Source: Acinetobacter lwoffii (GTDB taxonomy: Bacteria > Pseudomonadota > Gammaproteobacteria > Pseudomonadales > Moraxellaceae). Taken from it: 63,535 nucleotides of DNA. The position numbers were made by a program, and so were the translations under genes. Location: NCBI RefSeq assembly GCF_002321025.1, contig NZ_DCLL01000025.1:13032-76566 (forward strand), written 5' to 3'. Shown here in pieces: positions 34,968 through 44,255 of the stretch (within the stretch, counting starts at the first letter, position 1; every line of letters starts with the position of its first letter). A model generated the notes under the pieces. That model had not been told where the DNA came from. It ran no database searches and saw only the letters and a list, made by a program, of their open reading frames with translations.

Positions 34968-36173
34968 ATGAAAAATGCATATATTATCGATGCCATCCGC
35001 ACTCCATTCGGTCGTTATGCCGGCGGCCTCGCGCCTGTCCGTGCAGATGATTTAGGTGCTGTACCAATCAAAGCCTTGATGGAACGTAATCCATCGGTAA
35101 ACTGGGAACAGGTCGATGACGTGATCTATGGCTGTGCCAACCAGGCCGGTGAAGACAACCGTAACGTCGGTCGTATGTCTTCACTGCTTGCAGGTGTGCC
35201 TTACCAGGTGCCAGCGACGACCGTGAACCGCCTATGTGGTTCATCGATGGATGCAGTTGCAATGGCAGCACGTGCGATTAAAGCCGGTGAAGCCCATCTG
35301 ATTATTGCCGGTGGTGTAGAAAGCATGTCGCGTGCTCCATTCGTGATGGGCAAGTCAGAAACGGCGTATGGCCGTAGCCAGAAGATTGAAGACACCACCA
35401 TGGGCTGGCGTTTTATCAATCCGAAACTAAAAGAAATGTACGGCGTAGAAACCATGCCGCAAACGGCAGAAAATGTCGCTGAACAGTTCGGGATCAACCG
35501 TGTCGATCAGGACAAATTTGCCTTGACCAGCCAACAACGTACAGCTGCAGCGCAAGCCAAAGGTTTCTTTGATAAAGAAATCATTCCGGTGGTGATTCCA
35601 CAACGTAAAGGCAATCCGGTGGTCGTGGATAAAGATGAACATCCACGTGCGTCTACCACTGCAGAAGCGTTGGCAAAACTGAAACCTGTGGTAAAAGCAG
35701 ACGGTACGGTAACGGCGGGTAATGCATCTGGTATTAACGATGGTGCGGCTGCTCTACTGATTGCTTCTGATGAAGCGGTTGCTCAACACGGCTTGAAACC
35801 ACGTGCCAAAATTATTGGTTCAACCGTCGTTGGTGTTGAACCACGTATCATGGGCTTTGGTCCAGCACCTGCCATTAAGAAACTGTTGGCACAAACAGGT
35901 TTGACTATTGAACAGATGGACGTGATCGAGTTGAATGAAGCCTTTGCAGCACAAGCTTTGGCTTGTACACGTGACTTAGGTATTGAAGACGGTTCAGAGA
36001 AAGTCAATCCAAATGGCGGTGCAATTGCTTTAGGTCATCCACTGGGTGCATCTGGCGCACGCTTAGTGACCACTGCACTCAACCAGCTTGAACAAACCGG
36101 TGGTAAATACGGTCTTTGTTCAATGTGTATTGGTGTCGGTCAAGGCATCGCTTTGATTATTGAACGCGTCTAA
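34968..36173 (+). CDS. catF: 3-oxoadipyl-CoA thiolase
   Basis: A 401-residue thiolase cleaving 3-oxoadipyl-CoA to succinyl-CoA and acetyl-CoA. Catalytic residues are Cys90 in NRLCGSSMDAV, His in GHPLGASGARL and Cys in CIGVGQG. FINPKLKEMYGVETMPQTAE is typical of PcaF/CatF enzymes. A 171-bp gap with a REP-like element separates it from catJ. Confidence 0.93.
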   Translation: MKNAYIIDAIRTPFGRYAGGLAPVRADDLGAVPIKALMERNPSVNWEQVDDVIYGCANQAGEDNRNVGRMSSLLAGVPYQVPATTVNRLCGSSMDAVAMAARAIKAGEAHLIIAGGVESMSRAPFVMGKSETAYGRSQKIEDTTMGWRFINPKLKEMYGVETMPQTAENVAEQFGINRVDQDKFALTSQQRTAAAQAKGFFDKEIIPVVIPQRKGNPVVVDKDEHPRASTTAEALAKLKPVVKADGTVTAGNASGINDGAAALLIASDEAVAQHGLKPRAKIIGSTVVGVEPRIMGFGPAPAIKKLLAQTGLTIEQMDVIELNEAFAAQALACTRDLGIEDGSEKVNPNGGAIALGHPLGASGARLVTTALNQLEQTGGKYGLCSMCIGVGQGIALIIERV

Positions 36174-36196
36174 CAACCTATTAAAAAGATAAACCT

Positions 36197-36217
36197 CCTC
36201 CCTTTTTTAAAGGGAGG
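36197..36217 (+). repeat. REP-like hairpin before catD
   Basis: CCTCCCTTT and AAAGGGAGG, a perfect nine-base stem with a three-base loop, followed by TCGGGAGGGATTTCA and the catD ATG, so the element's GGAGG seems to serve as the catD ribosome site. Confidence 0.55.
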
Positions 36218-36232
36218 TCGGGAGGGATTTCA

Positions 36233-37012
36233 ATGCCAACATTTACATCCAACGATGCCCAGATCAATTACCAGACCTTTGGTGATGCCAGTAAACCTGC
36301 CCTGGTTTTTTCTAACTCACTAGGCACCAAATTCAGCATGTGGCAACCACAAATTAAATTTTTCCAGCAAGATTATTTTGTTGTGTGTTATGACACTCGT
36401 GGTCATGGGGCTTCATCTGCACCGCAAGGTCCGTATAGCTTGGAACAGTTAGGTCAGGATGTTGTAAACTTACTTGATCATTTAAAAATTGAAAAAGCTG
36501 CATTCTGTGGTATTTCAATGGGTGGTTTAACCGGTCAATGGTTAGCAATCAACAAGCCCGAACGTTTTAGCCACGTGATTATCTGCAATACTGCTGCCAA
36601 GATCGGTCAGGAACAGGCCTGGCTGGAACGTGCCGCACTGGTACGTGAACAAGGTCTGGCGCCGATTGCATCGACAGCAGCAGCACGTTGGTTTACCGAT
36701 CCCTTTATCCAGAGCAACGCAGCGATAGTTGCAGAACTTTCAAACGACCTTGGAGCTGGCAGCCCGGAAGGTTATGCAAGTTGTTGCGAAGCTTTGGCTA
36801 AGGCGGATTTACGTGAACAGATCAAAACGATTTCAGTGCCGGTACTGATTGTGGCCGGTCAGCAAGACCCGGTGACGACAGTTGCAGATGGTCAAGCCAT
36901 GCAAGCTGAAATTTCACAAAGCCAGCTGTTTGAAATCAATGCCTCGCACATTTCCAATGTGGAGCAACCAGAAGCCTTTAATCAGGCAGTTCAGAAATTT
37001 ATTGCAGCTTAA
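36233..37012 (+). CDS. catD: 3-oxoadipate enol-lactonase
   Basis: A 259-residue alpha/beta hydrolase that opens 3-oxoadipate enol-lactone. The nucleophile elbow is GISMGG (Ser95), the oxyanion side is SNSLGT, and the His is in ASHISNVEQP near the end. Last gene of the ben-cat run, before a strong terminator. Confidence 0.93.
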   Translation: MPTFTSNDAQINYQTFGDASKPALVFSNSLGTKFSMWQPQIKFFQQDYFVVCYDTRGHGASSAPQGPYSLEQLGQDVVNLLDHLKIEKAAFCGISMGGLTGQWLAINKPERFSHVIICNTAAKIGQEQAWLERAALVREQGLAPIASTAAARWFTDPFIQSNAAIVAELSNDLGAGSPEGYASCCEALAKADLREQIKTISVPVLIVAGQQDPVTTVADGQAMQAEISQSQLFEINASHISNVEQPEAFNQAVQKFIAA

Positions 37013-37027
37013 ATACTAGAGGCAAAG

Positions 37028-37057
37028 AAAAAGCCACTGTTGATCAGTGGCTTTTTT
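37028..37057. terminator. intrinsic terminator ending the ben-cat cluster
   Basis: AAGCCACTG, loop TTGAT, CAGTGGCTT, then a T run; an A run on the other side makes it usable for the convergent EamA gene too. Confidence 0.9.
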
Positions 37058-37086
37058 ATGCTTAGATTTAAAAAACTGGTTCTACA

Positions 37087-37974
37087 TCAGGCCCAGATCA
37101 CTAAAATCGCTGCAATCACTACTAAGCCCAGACCCCAATGCTCGGTACGTGCCAGTTTTTCTTTAAAGAAATATGCCGAAATCAGCATACTAAACAGAAT
37201 CTCAATTTGTCCTAAGGTTTTCACGACCGGCACACTCATCATGCTCATGGCAGTAAACCAGCCTAGTGATGCCATAAAACTGCACACACTCACTTTAAAA
37301 GTTAAGCCCAGACGCTGCCACATGGCCACTAAAGTCTGGTGGCTGAATAGGCTTAGATAAAGCAGCATACTCAGGCACTGAAAACTGATCACCATTAACA
37401 ACACCCAGGCCGCACGATGCAAGGTTGGTAAAGTGGTTAATTCTAAACTGGCTTCGCGTACCAGTAGTGAGGTAATGGCAAAACTTAAACCGCTTCCGAT
37501 GCCAATAGCCAGTGTTCTGGCTGAAAACCCAATGACCTGTTGGTCTTTACTCAATAAAAATACCGCATATCCGCCTAGTGCCACACCAATCCACGCCAGG
37601 AATGACAAATGATCCGCTAAAAAGGTCACGCCGATAATGGCGGCTAAAATGGCTTCGCTTTTCGCCAACCCCACTCCAACGGCATAATTTTTTTGCTTGA
37701 ACAGTTGCACCATCAGTGCCGTAGCTAAAATCTGACTGCAACCCGCAATTACTACATAGATCCTAAACTTTGGGGTGAAGTGAGCCACACTTTCAACCGG
37801 CTTGAAATAATACAGGCTGCTCAGGTACAGCACAGCAAATGGCAAGCCAAAAATAAAGCGTGCCAGGGTGACTCCCCACACATCCACCGTGGTACTAAGC
37901 TGTTTTTGAAAGGCGTTACGCCAAGCCTGCATAAATGCAGCCATTAAAGTGAAGAAAATCCAGCTGAATGCCAT
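37087..37974 (-). CDS. EamA/DMT-family transporter
   Basis: A 295-residue inner-membrane protein with about ten hydrophobic helices in two EamA repeats (about 1-135 and 150-290). The end of each repeat has the usual pattern (AFMQAWRNAFQKQL at the start, ISAYFFKEKLARTEHWG before the last helix). Family members export amino acids or metabolites; the substrate cannot be read from sequence. Monocistronic, convergent with catD. Confidence 0.85.
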   Translation of the reverse strand: MAFSWIFFTLMAAFMQAWRNAFQKQLSTTVDVWGVTLARFIFGLPFAVLYLSSLYYFKPVESVAHFTPKFRIYVVIAGCSQILATALMVQLFKQKNYAVGVGLAKSEAILAAIIGVTFLADHLSFLAWIGVALGGYAVFLLSKDQQVIGFSARTLAIGIGSGLSFAITSLLVREASLELTTLPTLHRAAWVLLMVISFQCLSMLLYLSLFSHQTLVAMWQRLGLTFKVSVCSFMASLGWFTAMSMMSVPVVKTLGQIEILFSMLISAYFFKEKLARTEHWGLGLVVIAAILVIWA

Positions 37975-38074
37975 CTACTGATCGCTATTACCTCAAAAGT
38001 AAATTAATTCTATGCCTTAGTAAAAGCGCTGACTAATTAAAAATAGGATACTCGCCGATAGCGGAAAGTTTGGA

Positions 38075-38284
38075 TTACTTTCTAAATTCACTCACTAATT
38101 TGGCAAGTTGCTCCATTCCATCAAAGGTGGTTGGAATCTTGTCATCAGATGAAACTAGCGGTGAAAAGATAATATTTTCAAATTTCTCAAAGCCTGCTGC
38201 ATTTTTCTTATGCAGTTTTTCTGAATCTTCAGCATAGTTATGGATGAACTGACACAGTGCCATGCGAAGTTCTAGCTGCATCAT
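38075..38284 (-). CDS. small hypothetical protein, possibly a truncated gene
   Basis: A 69-residue soluble frame (FIHNYAEDSEKLHKKN, then FDGMEQLAKLVSEF) with no recognised family. Its base composition is closer to the chromosome than that of the very AT-rich gene six bases upstream, and no convincing ribosome site precedes the ATG. It may be the surviving 3' end of an older gene cut by the arrival of the upstream gene, or a small partner of it. Confidence 0.4.
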   Translation of the reverse strand: MMQLELRMALCQFIHNYAEDSEKLHKKNAAGFEKFENIIFSPLVSSDDKIPTTFDGMEQLAKLVSEFRK

Positions 38285-38290
38285 TTGAGA

Positions 38291-39208
38291 TTAGACTGCT
38301 CTTTTGTCTTGTAAAGAAATTTTTAAAAGATATAACGTAATTAAAATTAAAGTAATGAAGGGAATAGAAATAAACCACATACCAGTAGGTAGCTTTCCAT
38401 CAAAATAGAAAAATGCTCCAATTAATGCACCTAATTCCACAAAAGGTATAGAAAACATTATTGCTGCAACAAAGCTATAAGTACCTTTTGCATTATCTAA
38501 CTCTATTTTTTTCTGATCATAAAGCTCTTTAAAACCTTTATTGAGCAAAACGAAATCATAAGTTTGTTTATTTTTTTCAAGACGCTTTTCTAATTCTGAT
38601 ACTTCACTTTTTTTAGATTCAAATGTACTAGTCCAAGCATCAATTTTTTCTATATTTCTGTGATTAGACTCTAAATATTCAATATATTTTGAAAAATTAT
38701 CAGGTGTTAAAGTTTCAATTATTTTTTGAAAATTTGGATTAGAATAAACTTTACTTAACAGTTTAAATGGCAATTTATCTATAAAAGAAAAAATATAATT
38801 TACTTCAGGACTGAATTTATTTGCATTATTTTCAATAAAATCAAAAAAGGATTTTTGAAAAGAGTATCTATAATCTTTCCTAAACATTACTTCTTTATAA
38901 TATGCATAGATTAATAAATTTATATACTCTAGCTTTATTCGATCCGAATATTCAAAATGATGCCCTAATTCCCCATACTCATTATCAAATACCAACTTTA
39001 AACTTAAATCATTTCTTTTTTTGATCTCTATACAGTGTTCTTCAAACTCATTTAGCCTTTCATTATCATAAAGATCTATAGGATCTAAATTTTTTAGTAA
39101 CTCCTTTTCCCACTCATCAATATCTGTCCTTTCTTTAATTTCAGAAATATATTTTTTTAATTGAATGATAACATTGCTAAATGAATTACTAAGAAATGAA
39201 AAAGCCAT
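38291..39208 (-). CDS. AT-rich protein of unknown function with coiled coil and C-terminal membrane hairpin
   Basis: A 305-residue protein I cannot assign. Residues 1-190 are charged and helical; 200-245 form a coiled coil (KKSEVSELEKRLEKNKQTYD); two hydrophobic helices follow (SFVAAIMFSIPFVELGALIG and MWFISIPFITLILITLYLL), ending with a short basic tail. The strong AT bias against its neighbours suggests recent transfer. A cytosolic helical domain with a terminal membrane hairpin is seen in several defence effectors, but no sensor or nuclease gene lies next to it, so function is open. Confidence 0.65.
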   Translation of the reverse strand: MAFSFLSNSFSNVIIQLKKYISEIKERTDIDEWEKELLKNLDPIDLYDNERLNEFEEHCIEIKKRNDLSLKLVFDNEYGELGHHFEYSDRIKLEYINLLIYAYYKEVMFRKDYRYSFQKSFFDFIENNANKFSPEVNYIFSFIDKLPFKLLSKVYSNPNFQKIIETLTPDNFSKYIEYLESNHRNIEKIDAWTSTFESKKSEVSELEKRLEKNKQTYDFVLLNKGFKELYDQKKIELDNAKGTYSFVAAIMFSIPFVELGALIGAFFYFDGKLPTGMWFISIPFITLILITLYLLKISLQDKRAV

Positions 39209-39463
39209 ACTAAACCAATTTTTATAATTAAATAATGGTAATTTTCTTATAAATCAAAAACTAAAGCAATATCAATAATCATTAAACTATCTTTGATGGG
39301 ATATTCATTCACACCTTTTTTACAATTCATCCATATAGAATTTTCAATGAAATTTTTATGATGTTTCTTTATCAGGAAGAAATTTAGGTAGGCATTCTGA
39401 ACCTTTTTTCGTGTTCATCATCGATAAACATTTTAGGTCGTTCGTTTCCCTACAGGGAGTTTA

Positions 39464-40531
39464 ATGAAACATTTTGAATGTGCCGTCTGCAAGCAACAGC
39501 TGTTTTTTTACAAATCAGTTTGTGATCACTGTCTGTCACCGATTGGTTATATCGCTTCGGAAAAAGAGCTATGCGCATTCGAAAAACAGAGTGCTGAGCG
39601 ATGGGTTCCAATCGCCAAAAACTACCAGCATGCCAGTTATAAACCCTGTCACAATTATGTAAATTATCAGGTATGCAACTGGATGATTCCCAGCGATGAA
39701 GATGAGGAATTTTGTGAATCCTGTCAGTTGACCCATGTCATTCCTGATTTGGAAAATTCCGAAAACCTGATTTACTGGTTTCGACTGGAAGAAGCCAAAC
39801 GTCGATTCCTGTATTTGGCCCAGCGCATGAACATGATGCCACGCCCTAAAAAGTCTGAAGATGATCCATTTGGTCTGCGTTTTGATTTTCTCCTGCCCCA
39901 AGAAGATAAGCCTGTTTTAATTGGTCATGCCAATGGGGTCATTACCCTAAATGCAATTGAAGCCGATGTAGTTTATCGGGAAACTACACGTGTAAATATG
40001 GGTGAAAACTACCGGACTTTATTAGGTCATTTTCGCCATGAAAGCGGCCATTATTATTTTGCGCTCATGCAACATATGCATCCGGAATTGCTAGATGAAT
40101 TCCGTCAGTATTTTGGCGATGAGCGGCAAGACTACAGCAAGGCACTTGAACGCCATTATAACGAAGGCGCACCAATCAACTGGCAGGAAAAGTATATCAG
40201 TGCTTATGCCACCGCCCATCCCTGGGAAGACTGGGCAGAAACCTGGGCACATTATCTGCATATGATGGAAACACTGGAAACTGCCTACTATGGTGGTATG
40301 CGTGTCGAAGGAAATGGCAGCTATCTGGCCAGTATGGATTTTAAAGAATGCCCGATTGGTGGACAGGATTTTGAACACATTCTGGAAAACTGGGTTACCT
40401 TGACCTTTAATCTGAATGCCTTAAACCGTTGTATGGGTCTGGAAGATGCCTACCCCTTTAAACTGAGCGAAGCAGTTAAAGACAAGTTACGATTTATTCA
40501 CCGGCATGTGCTGGAAAAAGTTTTTAAATAA
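39464..40531 (+). CDS. zinc-ribbon plus putative zinc metallopeptidase
   Basis: A 355-residue cytoplasmic protein of the putative zinc-binding metallopeptidase family. The N terminus holds zinc-ribbon cysteines (CAVC, CDHC, then CNWM and CESC at about 4-95). The catalytic site is HESGH (192-196) in FRHESGHYYF, with further acidic/His residues in HPWEDWAETWAHYLHMM. Ribosome site AGGGAG before the ATG. The role of this family is unknown; an intracellular peptidase is inferred. Confidence 0.85.
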   Translation: MKHFECAVCKQQLFFYKSVCDHCLSPIGYIASEKELCAFEKQSAERWVPIAKNYQHASYKPCHNYVNYQVCNWMIPSDEDEEFCESCQLTHVIPDLENSENLIYWFRLEEAKRRFLYLAQRMNMMPRPKKSEDDPFGLRFDFLLPQEDKPVLIGHANGVITLNAIEADVVYRETTRVNMGENYRTLLGHFRHESGHYYFALMQHMHPELLDEFRQYFGDERQDYSKALERHYNEGAPINWQEKYISAYATAHPWEDWAETWAHYLHMMETLETAYYGGMRVEGNGSYLASMDFKECPIGGQDFEHILENWVTLTFNLNALNRCMGLEDAYPFKLSEAVKDKLRFIHRHVLEKVFK

Positions 40532-40721
40532 TTTAAAAAGTAATTTTTATAGTAAAAATATAGATGGAATGGGATCAGCAAAGTCTGAAAATATGGATTT
40601 TATTGTGTATTTTAAAAATTAATATGATTTAAAGAATCCCTGCTCCTGGCAAACCAAGAGCAGAAAGTCTCCAATGAATCAGTATTGAGTTTGCTACCTG
40701 AATATACGATTTAGGATGGGC

Positions 40722-41891
40722 TTAAATCAGTTCCACAGCAATCGTAGTCGCTTCACCACCACCGATACATAAGGACGCAATCCCTTTCTTGCCGCCAGTA
40801 CGTTTTAAGGCATGAATCAAGGTCACAATAATACGAGAGCCAGAAGAACCCAATGGATGACCAAGCGCACAAGCACCACCATTAATGTTCACTTTTGCTG
40901 GATCAAGTTTAAAGCCATCAATGGCTAACATGGTCACCATGGCGAACGCTTCGTTGATTTCCCAAAGGTCAACATCCTGAGCATCCCAACCGGTTTTTTT
41001 CAGGACTTTTTCAATCGCACCAACCGGTGCAATGGTAAATTCTGATGGATGCTGCGAATGGCTGGCATAGGCCAGAATATGAGCTAGCGGTTTTAAGTTA
41101 CGCTGTGCAGCAATTTCGCTCGAGGTGATCACCAGTGCTGAAGCACCATCTGAAATTGAACTGGCATTTGCCGCAGTAATGGTTCCGTCTTTTTTGAACG
41201 CTGGACGCAGAGTTGGAATTTTGTCAGCCTTGGCATTTAAAGGCTGTTCATCCTGTTCCACCACCACATCGCCTTTACGGCTACTGACAGTGACCGGTAC
41301 GATTTCATCTTTAAAGAAACCTTGCTGCACCGCCGTCACGGCTTTATTTAAGGAACCAATCGCATAGTCATCCTGCTGCTCACGGGTATAACCTTTTTTA
41401 TCCGCCATTTCCTGAGCAAGAATTCCCATCGACAGGCCTGTTTCCGCATCTTCCAGACCTTCCTGGAACATGTGATCAATGACTTTTCCATGCCCCATAC
41501 GGAATCCGGCCCGTGCCTTGTCCATTAAATAGGGTGCGTTTGACATCGATTCCATACCACCTGCAACCACAATCTCTGCTGAACCGGCCTTGATCGCATC
41601 TGCTGCCTGCATCACGGCTTTCATGCCTGAACCACAAATTTTATTGATGGTGGTCGCACCAGTTGAATCCGGTAGACCTGCCTGACGCATGGCCTGACGT
41701 GCCGGACCCTGTTTTAAACCGGCTGGCAGTACGCAGCCCATGATCACTTCATCAATATCATTGGCCGCCAATCCTGCACGTGCCACCACTTCTTTAATTG
41801 CCACAGCACCCAAATCCGGCGCGGTACAGCTTGAAAGTGAACCTTGAAAACCGCCCATCGCGGTACGTACTGCATCTACAATTACGATCAT
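40722..41891 (-). CDS. acetyl-CoA acyltransferase (thiolase)
   Basis: A 389-residue thiolase with Cys86 in KICGSGM, His in GHPLGSSGSR and Cys in CIGGGEAT, of the AtoB/PhaA type. I chose ATG 41891 (MIVIVDAVRT), with AAGGATG upstream; twelve further codons are open but atypical. It follows the acyl-CoA dehydrogenase gene by 83 bases in the same direction, so it probably performs the last step of a beta-oxidation-like route. Confidence 0.9.
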   Translation of the reverse strand: MIVIVDAVRTAMGGFQGSLSSCTAPDLGAVAIKEVVARAGLAANDIDEVIMGCVLPAGLKQGPARQAMRQAGLPDSTGATTINKICGSGMKAVMQAADAIKAGSAEIVVAGGMESMSNAPYLMDKARAGFRMGHGKVIDHMFQEGLEDAETGLSMGILAQEMADKKGYTREQQDDYAIGSLNKAVTAVQQGFFKDEIVPVTVSSRKGDVVVEQDEQPLNAKADKIPTLRPAFKKDGTITAANASSISDGASALVITSSEIAAQRNLKPLAHILAYASHSQHPSEFTIAPVGAIEKVLKKTGWDAQDVDLWEINEAFAMVTMLAIDGFKLDPAKVNINGGACALGHPLGSSGSRIIVTLIHALKRTGGKKGIASLCIGGGEATTIAVELI

Positions 41892-41974
41892 TTTAGTTTC
41901 ATCCTTTTTCATCATTGTTATCCACACTGCACAGCCGAAGCTCTACAGTGTTGGTCCTTCGCAATCATTGCGGT

Positions 41975-43756
41975 TTAAGCCTGTGCGGTAAAATAGTCTT
42001 CAGGCAACTGCATGACCAGTTCCGCACCGGCCTGAATACGTTGAATTCGTGCACTCAAATCCGGAAGTACTTTGGCCACATAGTAATTGGCCAGTACCAG
42101 TTTGTTCTGGAAGTAGCTGTCGTCTTTGGCTGCAGCGGCTTTGCTAATCCGCGCATACATATAGACAAAGCTGAGCAACCCTACCGCATGTAAATAATCG
42201 ACAGCAATCGAATTGGCAAAATCAGGATTCAATTTAGATTGCTCGACGATGAATTTGGTGATGTCTTCGAGTTGCTGACAGGTCTCTAATGTCGCCGTTT
42301 TAATAGTCAATGAATCATCTAGACTTTGTGCAAATTCACGGATTTCAGCAATATATTCCGCGATATAAGAACCATTACATTTGGTGGTTTTACGCCCAAT
42401 CAGGTCAATCGCCTGCACGCCATTGGTGCCTTCATAAATCTGTGAAATACGCAGGTCACGAATACACTGTTCCATGCCCCATTCACGGATATAACCATGA
42501 CCACCGAAGCACATTTGTGCTTCCAGTGCAGAATCTAGTGCCTTGTCGGTTAAGTAAGCTTTGGCGATTGGCGTCAACAAGGCCACACGGTCAGTCGCTT
42601 TACGCACGGCTTCAGGGTCGGTTGAGTATTTGGTAATATCCAGTTGTTGACCTACATACACCGCAAACGCACGTGAAGCTTCATTGTTAGCACGTACATT
42701 GAGCAGCATACGGCGTACATCGCCATGGACCAGAATTGAATCGGCTGGTTTTTCTGGAGATTTTGCACCAGTTGATGCACGGCCCTGTAAACGATCCGTC
42801 GCATATTGTGCTGCATTCTGGTAGGAAAATTCTGCTGCACCGATGCCCTGAATCCCCATAGATAAACGTTCGTAGTTCATCATCACGAACATGCCGGCCA
42901 GACCTTCATTTTCATTGCCAACCATATAGCCCTTGGCGCCGTCAAAGTTCATGACGCAGGTCGCCGAGCCTTTAATTCCCATTTTATGTTCGATTGAACC
43001 GGCAGATACTGCATTACGCTCACCCAGTGATCCATCTGCATTGACCAGGAATTTCGGCACAATAAATAATGAAATACCACGTGAACCTGCTGGTGCATTC
43101 GGAGTTTTTGCCAGCACCAGATGAATGATATTTTCACTCAGATCATGCTCGCCGCTGGTAATAAAAATTTTGGTACCGGTAATATTATATGAACCATCTT
43201 CATTCGGTTCAGCTTTGGTCTTGATAATGCCAAGATCTGTGCCGGAATGTGGTTCAGTCAGACACATGGTGCCCGACCATTCACCCGTATAGAATTTTGG
43301 TAAATAAGTTTCTTTCTGTTCCTGTGAGGCGCGGTCATTGATGGCCATACCTGCACCCACAGTGAGTAGTGGATAAAGCATAAAAGATGGATTGGTGCTC
43401 CAGATCATTTCATCCGCCAGAACCGTGAGCATCTTCGGCATGTTTTGCCCACCCCATTCTTCAGGAGCACCCAAGCCCACCCAGCCACCTTCGGCAAACT
43501 GTCTGAAAGCTTCTTTAAAACCTTTTGGTGTCGTCACTTCACCGTTTTTAAACTGAGCACCACCTTCTTCATCAGCAGGACAATTCAGGTCAAGAATGAT
43601 ATTTTTAGAAAATTTGGCCATCTCTTCCAGAATTGCATTTGCCGTCGCCATATCTAAATGTGCAATATTTTCATTACCTTGCCAAAATTGTTCAGCTTGG
43701 AATACATCATTTAAAATAAATTCCATGTCTTTTAGCGGCGCATTATAAATCGGCAT
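41975..43756 (-). CDS. acyl-CoA dehydrogenase, DmdC/large type
   Basis: A 593-residue flavoenzyme of the long acyl-CoA dehydrogenase class with N-terminal extension (MPIYNAPLKDMEFIL), FAD-binding core (CLTEPHSGTDLG, FITSGEHD), C-terminal GTNGVQAIDLIGRK and an extra C-terminal helical domain. It oxidises acyl-CoA to enoyl-CoA; this class includes the methylmercaptopropionyl-CoA dehydrogenase DmdC, but substrate is not determinable. Divergent from a TetR gene that probably controls it. Confidence 0.88.
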   Translation of the reverse strand: MPIYNAPLKDMEFILNDVFQAEQFWQGNENIAHLDMATANAILEEMAKFSKNIILDLNCPADEEGGAQFKNGEVTTPKGFKEAFRQFAEGGWVGLGAPEEWGGQNMPKMLTVLADEMIWSTNPSFMLYPLLTVGAGMAINDRASQEQKETYLPKFYTGEWSGTMCLTEPHSGTDLGIIKTKAEPNEDGSYNITGTKIFITSGEHDLSENIIHLVLAKTPNAPAGSRGISLFIVPKFLVNADGSLGERNAVSAGSIEHKMGIKGSATCVMNFDGAKGYMVGNENEGLAGMFVMMNYERLSMGIQGIGAAEFSYQNAAQYATDRLQGRASTGAKSPEKPADSILVHGDVRRMLLNVRANNEASRAFAVYVGQQLDITKYSTDPEAVRKATDRVALLTPIAKAYLTDKALDSALEAQMCFGGHGYIREWGMEQCIRDLRISQIYEGTNGVQAIDLIGRKTTKCNGSYIAEYIAEIREFAQSLDDSLTIKTATLETCQQLEDITKFIVEQSKLNPDFANSIAVDYLHAVGLLSFVYMYARISKAAAAKDDSYFQNKLVLANYYVAKVLPDLSARIQRIQAGAELVMQLPEDYFTAQA

Positions 43757-44255
43757 TTTTAAATTCCTTAAAGGGTGATACTCAATCCTGTTGCCAAATA
43801 TTTTCTAATTTTCATTAGAATCCAAGCGGGCGATTTTAAAATCGTGATATCCAATTCTTGCAGTATTAAATCTATATCTAGATTCATAAAGTTGCCTTAA
43901 AAATCACGTCTTCATGTTCAGTATAAGTGACTGAATATGCCAGCTTAATATTGATCTACTTTCCGTACTAAACCTGGATAAATATGGGCTTAAAACAGTC
44001 GAAGGATTTAGCTTCGTGCGCTGAAACAATAAAATAATTATACTGAAAATGGAATTTTATTTAGCAAAGTTGATCTCTAGGGTTCAGTTTTCTTGACAAT
44101 ATTTCTGGCTGCTCAGCATCGCTATTTTTATTTGTCAGCAGTTGCTGCATAAATATACAAAATGAGATAAATATCACGACCTTAGTTTTATAGCCATCGC
44201 GTGCAAAATTGCATATTCTTGAAAGGTTCTTTTTCGAAAAGTATGGACCAAGAAG
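43757..44255. other. 499-bp divergent promoter region with palindromes
   Basis: No gene. Candidate operators: TTCTAAT-N4-ATTAGAA (43803-43820), the perfect 14-bp palindrome CGATTTTAAAATCG (43831-43844), and TTCAGT-N7-ACTGAA (43917-43935). The first two lie within 90 bases of the dehydrogenase start. One of these is likely the site of the TetR protein. Confidence 0.4.

Noticed and set aside
37040..37360. 106-residue plus-strand frame
   Set aside because: Antisense to the EamA gene and begins inside the catD terminator; a shadow frame.
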